The notes: a model not told the origin generated them from the letters alone. Positions 28,869-38,454 are shown, numbered from the stretch's first letter. The stretch: DNA of 64,000 nt from Anaerolinea sp. (GCA_029975055.1 JARKPU010000051.1:124001-188000), one strand, 5' to 3'. Made by a program: numbers and translations.

Positions 28869-28970
28869 GAGCAAAATCCTTTCTTGAGCTGTGAATGACC
28901 GCTTCCGTTTGGAACGGGAAAACCGGATAAAACCAATGCAGCCGCCGGGAAACCGGATGGGCTTTATTGA

Positions 28971-28997
28971 TTGTATCCATTAATTTCGTAGATACAA
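28971..28997. promoter_or_regulatory. Candidate operator palindrome
   Basis: TTGTATC-N13-GATACAA in the divergent intergenic region. Confidence 0.35.
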
Positions 28998-29047
28998 TAA
29001 GTATAGATAATACGGATGGCGGATTTTGACTGTGAGGTAACCTACGA

Positions 29048-29479
29048 ATGGACCCAAACCAACCGATGAACGGCGAGATGTTCACCAGGCGCCTGATCAG
29101 CCTCTGCCTGCGCAGCGGCCTGACGGCCTTTCCCAAAGACGGGCTCGACCAGCACATCCTGCTCAAGAGCGCGGCGCTGGTGGTGGGCAGCCACGAAAGC
29201 TACACCGAGAAGGAGATCAACGAGCGGCTGCAATTGTGGCTGTTGCAGGTCTGCCCGATCAAGAATTTCGACCATATCACGCTGCGGCGCTGGCTGGTGG
29301 ACCTGGGCTACCTCAAGCGCAGTCCCGATGGTTCCAGTTACCAGGTGGCGCGCCCCGGTCCCCGGCCCGAGCTGTTTTCGAGCGAGGTGGAGCAGATTGA
29401 CGTGGCGGGGGTCATCGCCGCCGGGAAGGAAGAGATCGAGCGCCGCAAGCGGGAGTACATGCAGCGCGCAGGCAAGTGA
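29048..29479 (+). CDS. DUF2087-domain protein
   Basis: FPKDGLDQHILLKSAALVVGSHESYTEKEINERLQLW...DHITLRRWLVDLGYLKRSPDGSSYQV. Confidence 0.8.
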   Translation: MDPNQPMNGEMFTRRLISLCLRSGLTAFPKDGLDQHILLKSAALVVGSHESYTEKEINERLQLWLLQVCPIKNFDHITLRRWLVDLGYLKRSPDGSSYQVARPGPRPELFSSEVEQIDVAGVIAAGKEEIERRKREYMQRAGK

Positions 29480-29485
29480 GCCGCG

Positions 29486-31498
29486 CTAGGCCGGGGGTTC
29501 AACGTTCGGAGGGCCGGAGATCCAAACCTGCGCGGCCTCCACCTGTTCCGGCTCGCCGATCAAACCCACCCGGTCGCCGGTCTGGAACACACTCATCGAC
29601 TTGGGGTTTGGAATCAACCGGTGGTTGCGGATTAATGCAACCACCGAGGCCCCCGTGCGCGCGCGGATATCCGCCTCCAGCAGGGTTTTCCCGGCCAGGG
29701 GACTTGCCTCTCCCAGCGTCACCCAGGTGATTTCGATGCTGCCGGCGGCGCTGAGCAAGTCGTGCAGTGTGCGGTGCTCTTCCGATGAATCGATCGCGAT
29801 GTTGTAGCGGTCGTGCCGCACCGCCTCGGCGTACTCGTGCACCTGGCGCAGAGGGAAGCCGAGCTGCAGCAGGGCGTGATGGACCATCTCCAGCCCGCCT
29901 TCCAGCTCGGGGTGGACGACGTGGTTGGCGCCCATCCGGTTGAGCATGTGCACGCCCTCCACCGAAGCGGCGCGCGCGATGATCGGCAGGCGGGGGTTGA
30001 GGTCGCGCGCGGCGGCCACGATCAGCGCAGCGGTATCTTCCTGGGAGATGGTGACGACCAGCGCGCGGGCGCGCTCGAGCCGGGCGTGGGTGATCACCTC
30101 CGAGTTGGCGGCGTCGCCAAAAAGGGCGGTGACGCCGCGCGCGTTGAGGGCTTCCACGCGTTCCACGTCCGATTCGATTGCCAGCAGGGGCACCTCAAGC
30201 GATTGGAGCACGCCCACCAGGTGCTCGCCCACGCGCCCGTAGCCGATGACCACCACATGCCCATCCAGCTGCTCCTCGTTGACCTCGGGGAGCGGTTTAT
30301 ACGACTGGAGCTGCTTCCAGAAGCCCGGCATGCGCTGCAGGGTGCGCTCCAGCGCGGGCAGCAGCTTATACAGAAACGGGTTGACGGTGATGGAGATCAG
30401 CGAGGCGGCCAGGATCAAGCCGTATTGGTTCGCGCTGAGCAGCTGGTTTGAGACCCCGGCCTGCCCGAGGATGAAGGAAAATTCGCCGACCTGGCTGAGA
30501 CCCACCGCGACGACGAGGAACGTGCGCGCCGGGCGCGGGAAGAGCAGCCCCAGCAGGATGACGATGACGAGCTTGCCCGCCACCACCAGCAAAGTGACCA
30601 GCGCCACGTTCCCCAGGTTTTGCCACAGGAAGGCCGGGTTGACGAGCATGCCCACCGAGACGAAGAAAAGCACCGAGAACGCCTCGCGGAAGGCGAAGAC
30701 ATCGGCGCCCACCTGGTGGCTGAGCGGCGAGCGGCTGATGATGGCCCCCGCCACGAAGGCCCCCAGCGCCAGCGAGACGCCGAACAGTTCCGAAGCGCCC
30801 AGCGCGATGCCCAGCGTGACGGCCAGGATGGCCAGGATGAACAGCTCGCGCGAGCGGGTGTGGGCGATGCGGTCGAGCAGCCAGGGGATGAGCCGCACCC
30901 CGGCGAACATCATGATGGCCACGAAGCCGGCCGCTTTGAGCAGGGTGATTGCCAGCGAAGGCCAGTCGAAGCCGCCTGAGGTGGATGCCAGCGCCGGCAT
31001 GAGCACCAGGATGAGCACCGAGAGGATATCTTCCATCACCAGCCAGCCCACGGCGGCCTGCCCGTGCGAGGTGTTGAGGAGCGAGTTGTCCATCAGCCCG
31101 CGCAGAAGCACCACCGTGCTGGCCACCGAAATGGACAGCCCCAGGACGATCCCTGCGGAGACCGGCCAGCCCCACAGGCGCGTCAACCCAAAGCCGAGCA
31201 GGGTGGCAAGGCCGGTCTGGATGAGCGCGCCCGGGATGGCGATATCGCGCACGCGCCAGAGATCGCCAAACGAGAAGTGCAGGCCGACGCCAAACATGAG
31301 GAAGATGACCCCCAGCTCGGCCAGCTGCTGGATGGTTTCGACATCGCCCACGAAGCCCGGCGTGAAGGGGCCGATGCTGATCCCGGCCAGCAGGTAGCCG
31401 ACGATCGACGGCAGCCCGATGCGCCGCGCGACGACCCCCCCAAGGAAGGCCACGACGAGCGCGATGGTGATGTTCATTAACAGCGGCACTTCATGCAT
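29486..31498 (-). CDS. Kef-type cation:proton antiporter with TrkA-N and TrkA-C domains
   Basis: Multi-TM; GVVARRIGLPSIVGYLLAGISIGPFTPG, VVIGYGRVGEHLVGVLQSLEVPLLAIESD, C-terminal TrkA-C-like region. Confidence 0.92.
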   Translation of the reverse strand: MHEVPLLMNITIALVVAFLGGVVARRIGLPSIVGYLLAGISIGPFTPGFVGDVETIQQLAELGVIFLMFGVGLHFSFGDLWRVRDIAIPGALIQTGLATLLGFGLTRLWGWPVSAGIVLGLSISVASTVVLLRGLMDNSLLNTSHGQAAVGWLVMEDILSVLILVLMPALASTSGGFDWPSLAITLLKAAGFVAIMMFAGVRLIPWLLDRIAHTRSRELFILAILAVTLGIALGASELFGVSLALGAFVAGAIISRSPLSHQVGADVFAFREAFSVLFFVSVGMLVNPAFLWQNLGNVALVTLLVVAGKLVIVILLGLLFPRPARTFLVVAVGLSQVGEFSFILGQAGVSNQLLSANQYGLILAASLISITVNPFLYKLLPALERTLQRMPGFWKQLQSYKPLPEVNEEQLDGHVVVIGYGRVGEHLVGVLQSLEVPLLAIESDVERVEALNARGVTALFGDAANSEVITHARLERARALVVTISQEDTAALIVAAARDLNPRLPIIARAASVEGVHMLNRMGANHVVHPELEGGLEMVHHALLQLGFPLRQVHEYAEAVRHDRYNIAIDSSEEHRTLHDLLSAAGSIEITWVTLGEASPLAGKTLLEADIRARTGASVVALIRNHRLIPNPKSMSVFQTGDRVGLIGEPEQVEAAQVWISGPPNVEPPA

Positions 31499-31537
31499 GT
31501 CGGTTCACCTTTCTGAAGGGACAGTGCTCTTGTTTTC

Positions 31538-31569
31538 TGTAACTTGTGGGGCAAGTACCATAAGCTACA
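31538..31569 (+). repeat. Palindrome-family element C
   Basis: TGTAACTTGTGGGG-CAAG-TACCATAAGCTACA; upstream GGGACAGTGCTCTTGTTTTC, downstream ATTCACGATC. Confidence 0.8.
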
Positions 31570-31608
31570 GGAAAAGATATTCACGATCTCTGAAGGTGTT
31601 TCTCGGTT

Positions 31609-32274
31609 TTATCTGCCGGGGCGCGGGGCAAGGCTCTGCAGCTCGCTGCCCGCCAACGGGCGGCGCGAATGCCCGGTGTAAACCCACTCGGGGCGGGCGG
31701 CCTGCAGGCGGGCCAGGCTGCCCGGAAGCTGCTCCCAGCCGGTGGCCAGCAGGTCTTGCAGGCGGGCAGGCGCGCGCGAGATCAGGTCGGCGGCAAAGGC
31801 CACGGCGCCATCCAGCAGCAGGCAGGTGTGGCCGGGCGTGTGGCCCGGGGTGTGCAAGACGGCGGCCTGGAGGCCGAATTCGGCCAGAGTTTCGCCGTCT
31901 CCGCGCGTGAAATCCGGCGCAGCCGGCGGCAGGGGCCAGAGCCGGTTCAGCAGCGGCATTACCAGCCGGAAGACCCACCCATGCCGTCGGGCGGTGCCGA
32001 GCGGCGAGCGGCCCGCGGCCAGGTGGGGCGCATCGGCGGGGTGCACGCCGATGGGCGCGCCGGTGAGCCGGCGCAGCGCCGCCGCGCTGCCGTAGTGATC
32101 GTAATGTGCGTGGGTGATCCAGATCAACCTGAGGTCGGAGCGCCCGAGGGCGCGCATCTTTTCCAGCACGGCCCCTTGTTGGCCGGGGTGGCCGGTGTCG
32201 ATCAAATACAGGCCGTGCGGGTATTCGAGCAGGAAGGAAAGCCCGAAGCCGGTGGGCAGGATGTGGATGTTCAT
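31609..32274 (-). CDS. MBL-fold metallo-hydrolase
   Basis: LIWITHAHYDHYGSAAALRR, VLHTPGHTPGHTCLLLDGAVAFAADL, VYTGHSRRP. Confidence 0.9.
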   Translation of the reverse strand: MNIHILPTGFGLSFLLEYPHGLYLIDTGHPGQQGAVLEKMRALGRSDLRLIWITHAHYDHYGSAAALRRLTGAPIGVHPADAPHLAAGRSPLGTARRHGWVFRLVMPLLNRLWPLPPAAPDFTRGDGETLAEFGLQAAVLHTPGHTPGHTCLLLDGAVAFAADLISRAPARLQDLLATGWEQLPGSLARLQAARPEWVYTGHSRRPLAGSELQSLAPRPGR

Positions 32275-32298
32275 CACCGTCGGTGCGTTTGGGGCGGG

Positions 32299-32973
32299 TT
32301 ACCACCTCACCACCGGGTCGGGCTGGCGCCTGGGCGTGATGATCAGGGCCAGCAGCACGCCGGCCACAAACCCGCCGATGTGCGCCCAGAAGGCCGTGCC
32401 GCCCACATCCCCCGCGCCCAGCGTGAGCACCCCGTTGAACAGCTGCAGCACGAACCAGAGGATGAGCACGAGGCTGGCCGGAACCAGCGTGAGGCGCATA
32501 AAGAAGCCGATGGGGATGAAGGTGAGCACGCGGCTTTGCGGGAACAGCACCAGGTAAGCGCCCAGCACGGCGGCGATGGCCCCGCTGGCGCCCACGGTTG
32601 GGATCTGCGAGCCTGGGTTGGTGAGGATGTGGGTGAGGGAGGCCACCACGCCGCCCACCAGGTAGAAGATGAGGTACTTGATCGGCCCCATCAGGTCTTC
32701 GACGTTGTCGCCGAAGATCCACAGGTAGAGCATGTTGCCGCCCAGGTGCAGCAGCCCGGCGTGCATGAACATGGAGGTGAAGATATCGCCGATGCTGGCG
32801 GCGTTAACCCCGGCGGTGAAATTGGCCGGGATGAGCGCGAACTGGTAAACCAGCGCTTCCTGGTTGGGGCCCGCCAGCCACATCATGATGAACACGAACA
32901 CGTTGGCGGCAATCAGCAGGTAGTTGATGATTGGCACATGCCGGGTGGGAATCTGGTCGCGGATCGGGATCAT
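32299..32973 (-). CDS. Rhomboid family intramembrane serine protease
   Basis: FMHAGLLHLGGNMLYLWIFGDNVED, TVGASGAIAAVLGAYLVLFP, HIGGFVAG. Confidence 0.94.
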   Translation of the reverse strand: MIPIRDQIPTRHVPIINYLLIAANVFVFIMMWLAGPNQEALVYQFALIPANFTAGVNAASIGDIFTSMFMHAGLLHLGGNMLYLWIFGDNVEDLMGPIKYLIFYLVGGVVASLTHILTNPGSQIPTVGASGAIAAVLGAYLVLFPQSRVLTFIPIGFFMRLTLVPASLVLILWFVLQLFNGVLTLGAGDVGGTAFWAHIGGFVAGVLLALIITPRRQPDPVVRW

Positions 32974-33129
32974 GGCGGTGACTCCTTCTGGGGCGGGATT
33001 CGCCGGAGCTCAACCCGGGCGGCGGGTATTCCTGGGTAAATTGTGACCATGCAGCCGAGAATGGGTGCACTTCCGGTAACCTTATGTTACCACAGCGGGC
33101 GACTTTCCAGATCGTGTGTACCTTTTTTC

Positions 33130-33161
33130 TATACTCTTTGGGGTTTGCCCCACAGAGCATA
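33130..33161 (-). repeat. Palindrome-family element D
   Basis: TATACTCTTTGGGG-TTTG-CCCCACAGAGCATA; minus-strand flanks GGGACAGGTGCCGCTAATTTTC and CACACGATC resemble element C. Confidence 0.8.
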
Positions 33162-33186
33162 GAAAATTAGCGGCACCTGTCCCTTT

Positions 33187-33864
33187 CTAAAACGGCAGGT
33201 CGAGCCGGCTGTAGGGGAAGGCGCTGCCGTGGCCGGGGTAGATGGTGCCGGGGCGCAGGCGAGCGAGCTTTTCGATGCTGGCGCGGGCCGCGGCGAGGTC
33301 GTCCATGATCGAGTTCAACGCGGGCGATTTGACGTTTTCGAGCAGGTCGCCGCAGAAGAGGCTGCCATCCTCCGCCAGCACGCCGATGGAACCCAGCGAA
33401 TGGCCCGGGATGTGAACGACAGCCGCTTCCAGGCCGAATTCGGCGAGCGATGCGCCGTCTTCGAGGAGCAAATCTGGGGCGCAGCGGTTGGCCTTGCCAA
33501 ACCCGAACAGGACGGGCGCAGCCGCGCGCAGCAGCCGGCTGCCCTGCTTGCGGTTGTAGAACATATCGCCGCGTTCGAGCATGAGCGAATCGCCCGCGTG
33601 CATGGCGATTTTTACGCCATGCCTGGCGCGCAGGTGCGCGGCGCTGCCCGTGTGGTCGAAGTCGCCGTGGGTGAGGAGCACCAGCCGCAGTGAGCCTGCG
33701 GCGCAGCCGGCGCGCTCCAGTTCGCGTTCCAGCGCCGGGCGGGCCGATGCGGGGCCGGTGTCGATCAAAACCCAGCCGCCGCCTGCCGTTTCGAGCAGGT
33801 AGCAGTTGACGCTGCCCATGCCGAGCGGCAGCGGGAGGGTGATGGTGTGAATTTTTTGCGGCAT
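33187..33864 (-). CDS. MBL-fold metallo-hydrolase
   Basis: LVLLTHGDFDHTGSAAHLRARHG, VVHIPGHSLGSIGVLAEDGSLFCGDLLE, IYPGHGSAF. Confidence 0.9.
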   Translation of the reverse strand: MPQKIHTITLPLPLGMGSVNCYLLETAGGGWVLIDTGPASARPALERELERAGCAAGSLRLVLLTHGDFDHTGSAAHLRARHGVKIAMHAGDSLMLERGDMFYNRKQGSRLLRAAAPVLFGFGKANRCAPDLLLEDGASLAEFGLEAAVVHIPGHSLGSIGVLAEDGSLFCGDLLENVKSPALNSIMDDLAAARASIEKLARLRPGTIYPGHGSAFPYSRLDLPF

Positions 33865-34082
33865 GCTCACCTCGTGAAATGCATGGTTACCTGATTATAG
33901 CCCGAGGCGCGCGTTGCACGGGCGAAGAATACCGGGCGTGCGGCGGCCAGATGCACTTTTCGGGCGGCTGGAGGGTCTCTTCCGTTTGCCCCGCCATGCA
34001 CACCCGAAGCAGTGCACATTTTGTCCGGTCGAATCGAGAGTGCTCATCCGGCAAATCACCCCCCCGGTGGGGTAAAAGCGAA

Positions 34083-34118
34083 CGGCCCCCTCGGTGAGGG
34101 AATCACCGTGGAGGGCCG
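34083..34118 (-). terminator. Terminator-like hairpin at the 3' end of the catabolic cluster
   Basis: CGGCCCCCTCGGTGA...TCACCGTGGAGGGCCG. Confidence 0.5.
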
Positions 34119-34149
34119 CGAGGAGCCGGGTTGGAAATGGCGGCAGGGG

Positions 34150-34980
34150 TTAGATCAACTTGCTGAGGTATTCAAAGCTGCGGATGGCATCCGGCACGGT
34201 GCCGCATTCCACCGAGAAGACGATGTCGTTCGGGCACCGGGTCTTCACGATGTCGATCACCCGCTTCCAGTCTACCACGCCGTCGCCGCAGGCGCAGCCA
34301 ACCGGCGTGCCGGTGACTTTGCCGCGCTCTTCGCCGCTCTGCGCGAAGCTGATATCTTTGGCGTGCAGGTGCACCAGCCGCCCGACGACATGCTCAAGCC
34401 ACTCATATGTGTCATCGGTGCCGGCCAGGTAGCTGTTGCCGGTATCGTAGTTGATGCCAATCGCCGGTGATTTGACCAGGTCGTAGATGCTGTCCAGGCC
34501 CGCCCGCGACTTGCTGTACTGTTGATGCGGCTCAAGACCGATCTTCACGCCGTACCGCTCAGCGACCAGAGAGGCTTCCTTCAGCGTGTACGTCATCAGG
34601 CAGTAATCCATCTCTTTGGTGGTCCATTCCGGCTTGGGGCCTTCGTCGGTGTTCACCACCGGCGCGCCTGCATCGGATGCCCAGCGGATTGCCTGCTTGA
34701 GGTACTCCACGCTGATCTCCGGTTTACACAGCGGAGTGTGTGACGAGAGGCCTGAGAGTTTGATGTTGTGCCTGGCGGCCAGGTCTAACACCCAGCGCGG
34801 GTCGTCATACATCGAGACCGAGTGGAAATAGCGCGCCTCGCTGAGCAGCTCACGGCCCCAGTGTACCATTGGCTCGATATACTGATAGCCGATCTCGGCG
34901 GCCTTTGCAACGCCCCACGCAAAGTCTTTGTCATGGTGGCGCACAAATTCCATATTGACGCCTAAATAAATTTTGCCCAT
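34150..34980 (-). CDS. Sugar phosphate isomerase/epimerase (xylose isomerase-like TIM barrel)
   Basis: VKIGLEPHQQYSKSRAGLDS, IGINYDTGNSYLAG, VHLHAKDISFAQ, GTPVGCACGDGVVDW. Confidence 0.85.
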   Translation of the reverse strand: MGKIYLGVNMEFVRHHDKDFAWGVAKAAEIGYQYIEPMVHWGRELLSEARYFHSVSMYDDPRWVLDLAARHNIKLSGLSSHTPLCKPEISVEYLKQAIRWASDAGAPVVNTDEGPKPEWTTKEMDYCLMTYTLKEASLVAERYGVKIGLEPHQQYSKSRAGLDSIYDLVKSPAIGINYDTGNSYLAGTDDTYEWLEHVVGRLVHLHAKDISFAQSGEERGKVTGTPVGCACGDGVVDWKRVIDIVKTRCPNDIVFSVECGTVPDAIRSFEYLSKLI

Positions 34981-35021
34981 GAGCTTCTCCTTCCAGTTTG
35001 AGGTGGTTCCATCCGGTTGAA

Positions 35022-35900
35022 TTACTTCCTGGCAGCCATGCGCCTGTTGGCGTCATCCACCAGTTCGCGCACAAACGCCAGGCTCCGCTCAATCAACGGC
35101 CCGCCCTGCCCTTCGCACTCCAGGCTGACGATGCCCTCGTAGTTGATGTCCACCAGGATGTCGAAGCATTTGCGGATGTTCTCGCGGTTCACACCATCAC
35201 CGATCGCGCATTGGCTGACGGCGATGCCGGTCAGCTCGCCGCGCAGCGACTGAGCCAGCGATTCGCTCACGTCTTTGATGTGCACATGGGCAACTTTGTG
35301 CCGGAACTTGTTGAGGAACGCAACGGGGTCCTGCCCGGCGATGAAAGTATTGCCGGTGTCCATGTTCATCCGCAGATAGGGGCTGTCCACGAAAGCCAGC
35401 ATTTGCTCCATGAACTCAGGCTTGGTGGTGTAATAGCCGTGCGGTTCGATGTCGATAATGGTTTGGTAGCGCTCGGCGACTTCCACGATCTGTGCATAGG
35501 AGCGCTTCATCATCTCCATGGCCTGGGCATCGGTCAGGCCGGGAGGGGCAAAGCGGTCATCGGTGGTATCGATGTGGTGGCAGCCGGCGATATGTGCCCA
35601 GCGAATGGTGCGCAGAGCATACTCGACGCCCAGGCTGGCGCCTTGCGGCAACGAGAGCGGGAAGGCGGCGTCGATCTGAGAGAAGCGCACGCCGTATTTT
35701 TCCATCTTCTCACACCACATCAAAGGATCTTCCCAAGAAGCAATATGCGGCTGGTATCCAAGACCGTGGATCCAGCTCACGCCATCAATCATGCCGCATT
35801 CAATCCAGTGCACATCATTTTTCTGCGCCCACTGCAGGGCTTGCTCGAAACTCCAATAGGCACTGTTGAATGCGTCTGTATGGAAACCGATCTCGATCAT
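35022..35900 (-). CDS. Sugar phosphate isomerase/epimerase (TIM barrel)
   Basis: TIIDIEPHGYYTTKPEF, LRMNMDTGNTFIAGQ, AHVHIKDVSESLAQ, AIGDGVNRENI. Confidence 0.85.
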   Translation of the reverse strand: MIEIGFHTDAFNSAYWSFEQALQWAQKNDVHWIECGMIDGVSWIHGLGYQPHIASWEDPLMWCEKMEKYGVRFSQIDAAFPLSLPQGASLGVEYALRTIRWAHIAGCHHIDTTDDRFAPPGLTDAQAMEMMKRSYAQIVEVAERYQTIIDIEPHGYYTTKPEFMEQMLAFVDSPYLRMNMDTGNTFIAGQDPVAFLNKFRHKVAHVHIKDVSESLAQSLRGELTGIAVSQCAIGDGVNRENIRKCFDILVDINYEGIVSLECEGQGGPLIERSLAFVRELVDDANRRMAARK

Positions 35901-35944
35901 GGATCGCCAACTCCTTTCGAGTGCTTCAAATCCGGCGAGAAAAG

Positions 35945-35976
35945 AGCCCGCCCGGATCTCGAGCGGGCTCTTTTTT
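35945..35976. terminator. Intergenic terminator-like hairpin between the binding protein gene and the last two isomerase genes
   Basis: AGCCCGCCCGGATCTCGAGCGGGCTCTTTTTT. Confidence 0.55.
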
Positions 35977-35994
35977 ACCCGTTACAGGAAGAGA

Positions 35995-37290
35995 TCAGTT
36001 GATCACATCCTTGTACTTGTTGATGTCGACGTTCTTCCAGGCATCGGGGTAGTTGGTCATGTCCTCGCAACCGCAAGCGGCATAATGCAGCGGGGGCATA
36101 TCCGGATTGAAGTATTTATCCAGATTGTCCTTGGTGACCACCGGCTGGGGCAGAACCCATTTCTTCTGGACGGTTTCACCCTGCAGGAACATCACGGCGG
36201 CCAAAACGGCAGTGCGCCACTGGTAGGTCGCGAAGGTCGGAGCGATGCCGGTCAGGTTGTTCTCCTTCCAGTACTTCAAGAAGTCGTTCTGATCTTCGCC
36301 GACGATGATCGGGAATTTGGCGCCGGCATCTTTGAAGGCATCCAGAATGGAGACGGCGGTGCCGCCGGCATCCATCCATACGGCGTCGATCTTGCCGAAG
36401 CGGTCGATGTAGTCTTGCACGACCGTGTTGGCTTTGAAGCTGTCATAGCCGACAAATTCAACGCCGATGACGTTGATCTGCGGATTCTCTTCAAAGATCT
36501 TCCGGGCCGCACCCCAACGCTGTTCCAGCACATCCACACCCGGTAGGATGCGGAAAGCGAGCACGTTCCCCCCTTGAGGCCCAAGCTGGTCTACCACGAA
36601 TTTCGCGCCCGCAATACCGAAGGCGTAACCACCGATGGAGCGGGTGGAAACAACCGGGCAATCGGTCTGAGCATAGCGGTCGAACTGGACAACCGGCATG
36701 ACCTCGCAAGCCTTCTCCACAATCGGGGTGAGGGCTTCGCTGGTGTTCGAGGCGACGATCAGGATGTCGCATTTGCCGGGGGTGTTGATCAGGTCCTGGA
36801 TGTCGGCAATCTGCTTCTCATCCTTGCCCTGGGCGTCGAGGTGATAGAAGTTCTTGATCAGGCCTTTGGCGCGCAGTTCTTCGACCTGTTCGCGCATATC
36901 AACGTAGCCAACCACACGCCAGGGGTTGTTGACGCCGGCGTTGGAGAAGCACACGTTGTAGGGCGGTTCCTTCTTGGCGAACTCGGCATACTGCGGGTAC
37001 TTCGAGATATCGGTCGGGTTCTCGACCAGATATTGCAGGTACACCGGAGCATCCGGATTCAGCGGCTGCATGCTCATTTGCTTCAACGATTCCTCGTAAT
37101 CGGCATCATTGAAGAATTGGGGGGCAACCTTCGCGGAATCCATCTGCAAGCCTACGTTCTTCGAGGCAGCGGGTTCCTTGGTGGCGGATTCTTTGACGGC
37201 AGTGTCGGTTTTCGCAGCGGGCGCGCATGCGGTCAGCAGCATGGAAAGCACGATCAACAGCGAAACGATGCACAAGAGACTCTTTTTCAT
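35995..37290 (-). CDS. Sugar ABC transporter substrate-binding lipoprotein
   Basis: MKKSLLCIVSLLIVLSMLLTACAPAAK lipobox; periplasmic binding protein type 1-like body; adjacent to ABC permeases and ATPase. Confidence 0.9.
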   Translation of the reverse strand: MKKSLLCIVSLLIVLSMLLTACAPAAKTDTAVKESATKEPAASKNVGLQMDSAKVAPQFFNDADYEESLKQMSMQPLNPDAPVYLQYLVENPTDISKYPQYAEFAKKEPPYNVCFSNAGVNNPWRVVGYVDMREQVEELRAKGLIKNFYHLDAQGKDEKQIADIQDLINTPGKCDILIVASNTSEALTPIVEKACEVMPVVQFDRYAQTDCPVVSTRSIGGYAFGIAGAKFVVDQLGPQGGNVLAFRILPGVDVLEQRWGAARKIFEENPQINVIGVEFVGYDSFKANTVVQDYIDRFGKIDAVWMDAGGTAVSILDAFKDAGAKFPIIVGEDQNDFLKYWKENNLTGIAPTFATYQWRTAVLAAVMFLQGETVQKKWVLPQPVVTKDNLDKYFNPDMPPLHYAACGCEDMTNYPDAWKNVDINKYKDVIN

Positions 37291-37438
37291 GGTTTTACTC
37301 CTCCGAAGCTTTGAGTACAACAGATTGGAACGTTTCGACAAACGCACTGGAAATTTGGGTTTACTTTGCATCACCTCCTGCCCTGTAAAATTCCCGGATG
37401 AAATAACGATCGAGTTAGCATGCAGGGCAGCCGGATTT

Positions 37439-38443
37439 CTACCGCTTCCTGCGAGTGCTTAGAGCAATGTAGGCCACCGCGGCGATAATGATCAGACCTT
37501 GCACGGCGTCCTTGTACGGTTTCGGGAGGCCCAGCAGGTTCAGCAGGTTGAACATCGCTTCCATCGTGAACGCGCCGAAGACCACGTTCATCACATTGCC
37601 GCGCCCGCCGGTCAGCATCACGCCGCCGACCACGCAAGCCGCAATCGACTGCATTTCCAGGCCTTCGCCGATGGTCACGTTTACGCCGCCGTACCCGCCG
37701 ATCAACACACCGCCGATCACGGCAAACACGGCAGAGAGCACGAATGCCATCGTTCTGACCAGCCGCACCCGCACGCCTGAAAGCTGGCTGGCGCGCACAT
37801 TATCGCCGATGGCTAAAACCTGCTTGCCAAAGTTGGTGCGGTGGAAGATGAACCAGGAAAACGCAGCTATGACGATCAAAATCAGCAGCGCCACCGGGAA
37901 CCGGCCAAGGATGGGCACGTTCTCGATATATTCGCGCCCGAAGAAGCGCCAGTTGTCGGTCAGGTAACCCTGGGGAGCGCCGCCCACCCAGTAGAGCGCT
38001 CCGCCCTTCACCAGCAGCAGCATGCCCAGCGTAGCGATGAACGAAGGCACCTTCAAATAGCTGACCACGGTTCCGTTGATCAGGCCGATCAGCACGCCGA
38101 AGCCCAACATGATCAAAATCGAGGGAATCGCGTTAGCCGGATCGTTGTTGAGCAGCTTCGAGCTGCCCAGCACCACCAGGGTGACGATAGAACCGATCGA
38201 AAGGTCAAAGCCACCGGTCGCCAGCACCAACATCTCGCCAATCGCTAAAATGGCCAGCGGCGCAGCCCGGCGCAAGAAATTGAGGATGCCCGGCATCGTC
38301 TGGTAGCTTTGGCCCAGGAAGCCGATACTGATAAAGATGGCGAAGAACAGCGGATAAACCGGCGGAATTTTCTTGATCGCCGCCCAAACTGAGCGCAGGA
38401 TTCTGGAGGCTCCCGCCGAGCTGGTAAACGTCGAGGTAGTCAT
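37439..38443 (-). CDS. Sugar ABC transporter permease (RbsC-like)
   Basis: LAIGEMLVLATGGFDLSIGSIVTLV, SFIATLGMLLLVKG, GGVMLTGGRGNVMNVVFGAF. Confidence 0.92.
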   Translation of the reverse strand: MTTSTFTSSAGASRILRSVWAAIKKIPPVYPLFFAIFISIGFLGQSYQTMPGILNFLRRAAPLAILAIGEMLVLATGGFDLSIGSIVTLVVLGSSKLLNNDPANAIPSILIMLGFGVLIGLINGTVVSYLKVPSFIATLGMLLLVKGGALYWVGGAPQGYLTDNWRFFGREYIENVPILGRFPVALLILIVIAAFSWFIFHRTNFGKQVLAIGDNVRASQLSGVRVRLVRTMAFVLSAVFAVIGGVLIGGYGGVNVTIGEGLEMQSIAACVVGGVMLTGGRGNVMNVVFGAFTMEAMFNLLNLLGLPKPYKDAVQGLIIIAAVAYIALSTRRKR

Positions 38444-38454
38444 TCATCCACTCC

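Noticed and set aside
30246-31397. 383-aa plus-strand ORF (S/T/R-rich)
   Set aside because: Antisense shadow of the Kef antiporter gene.
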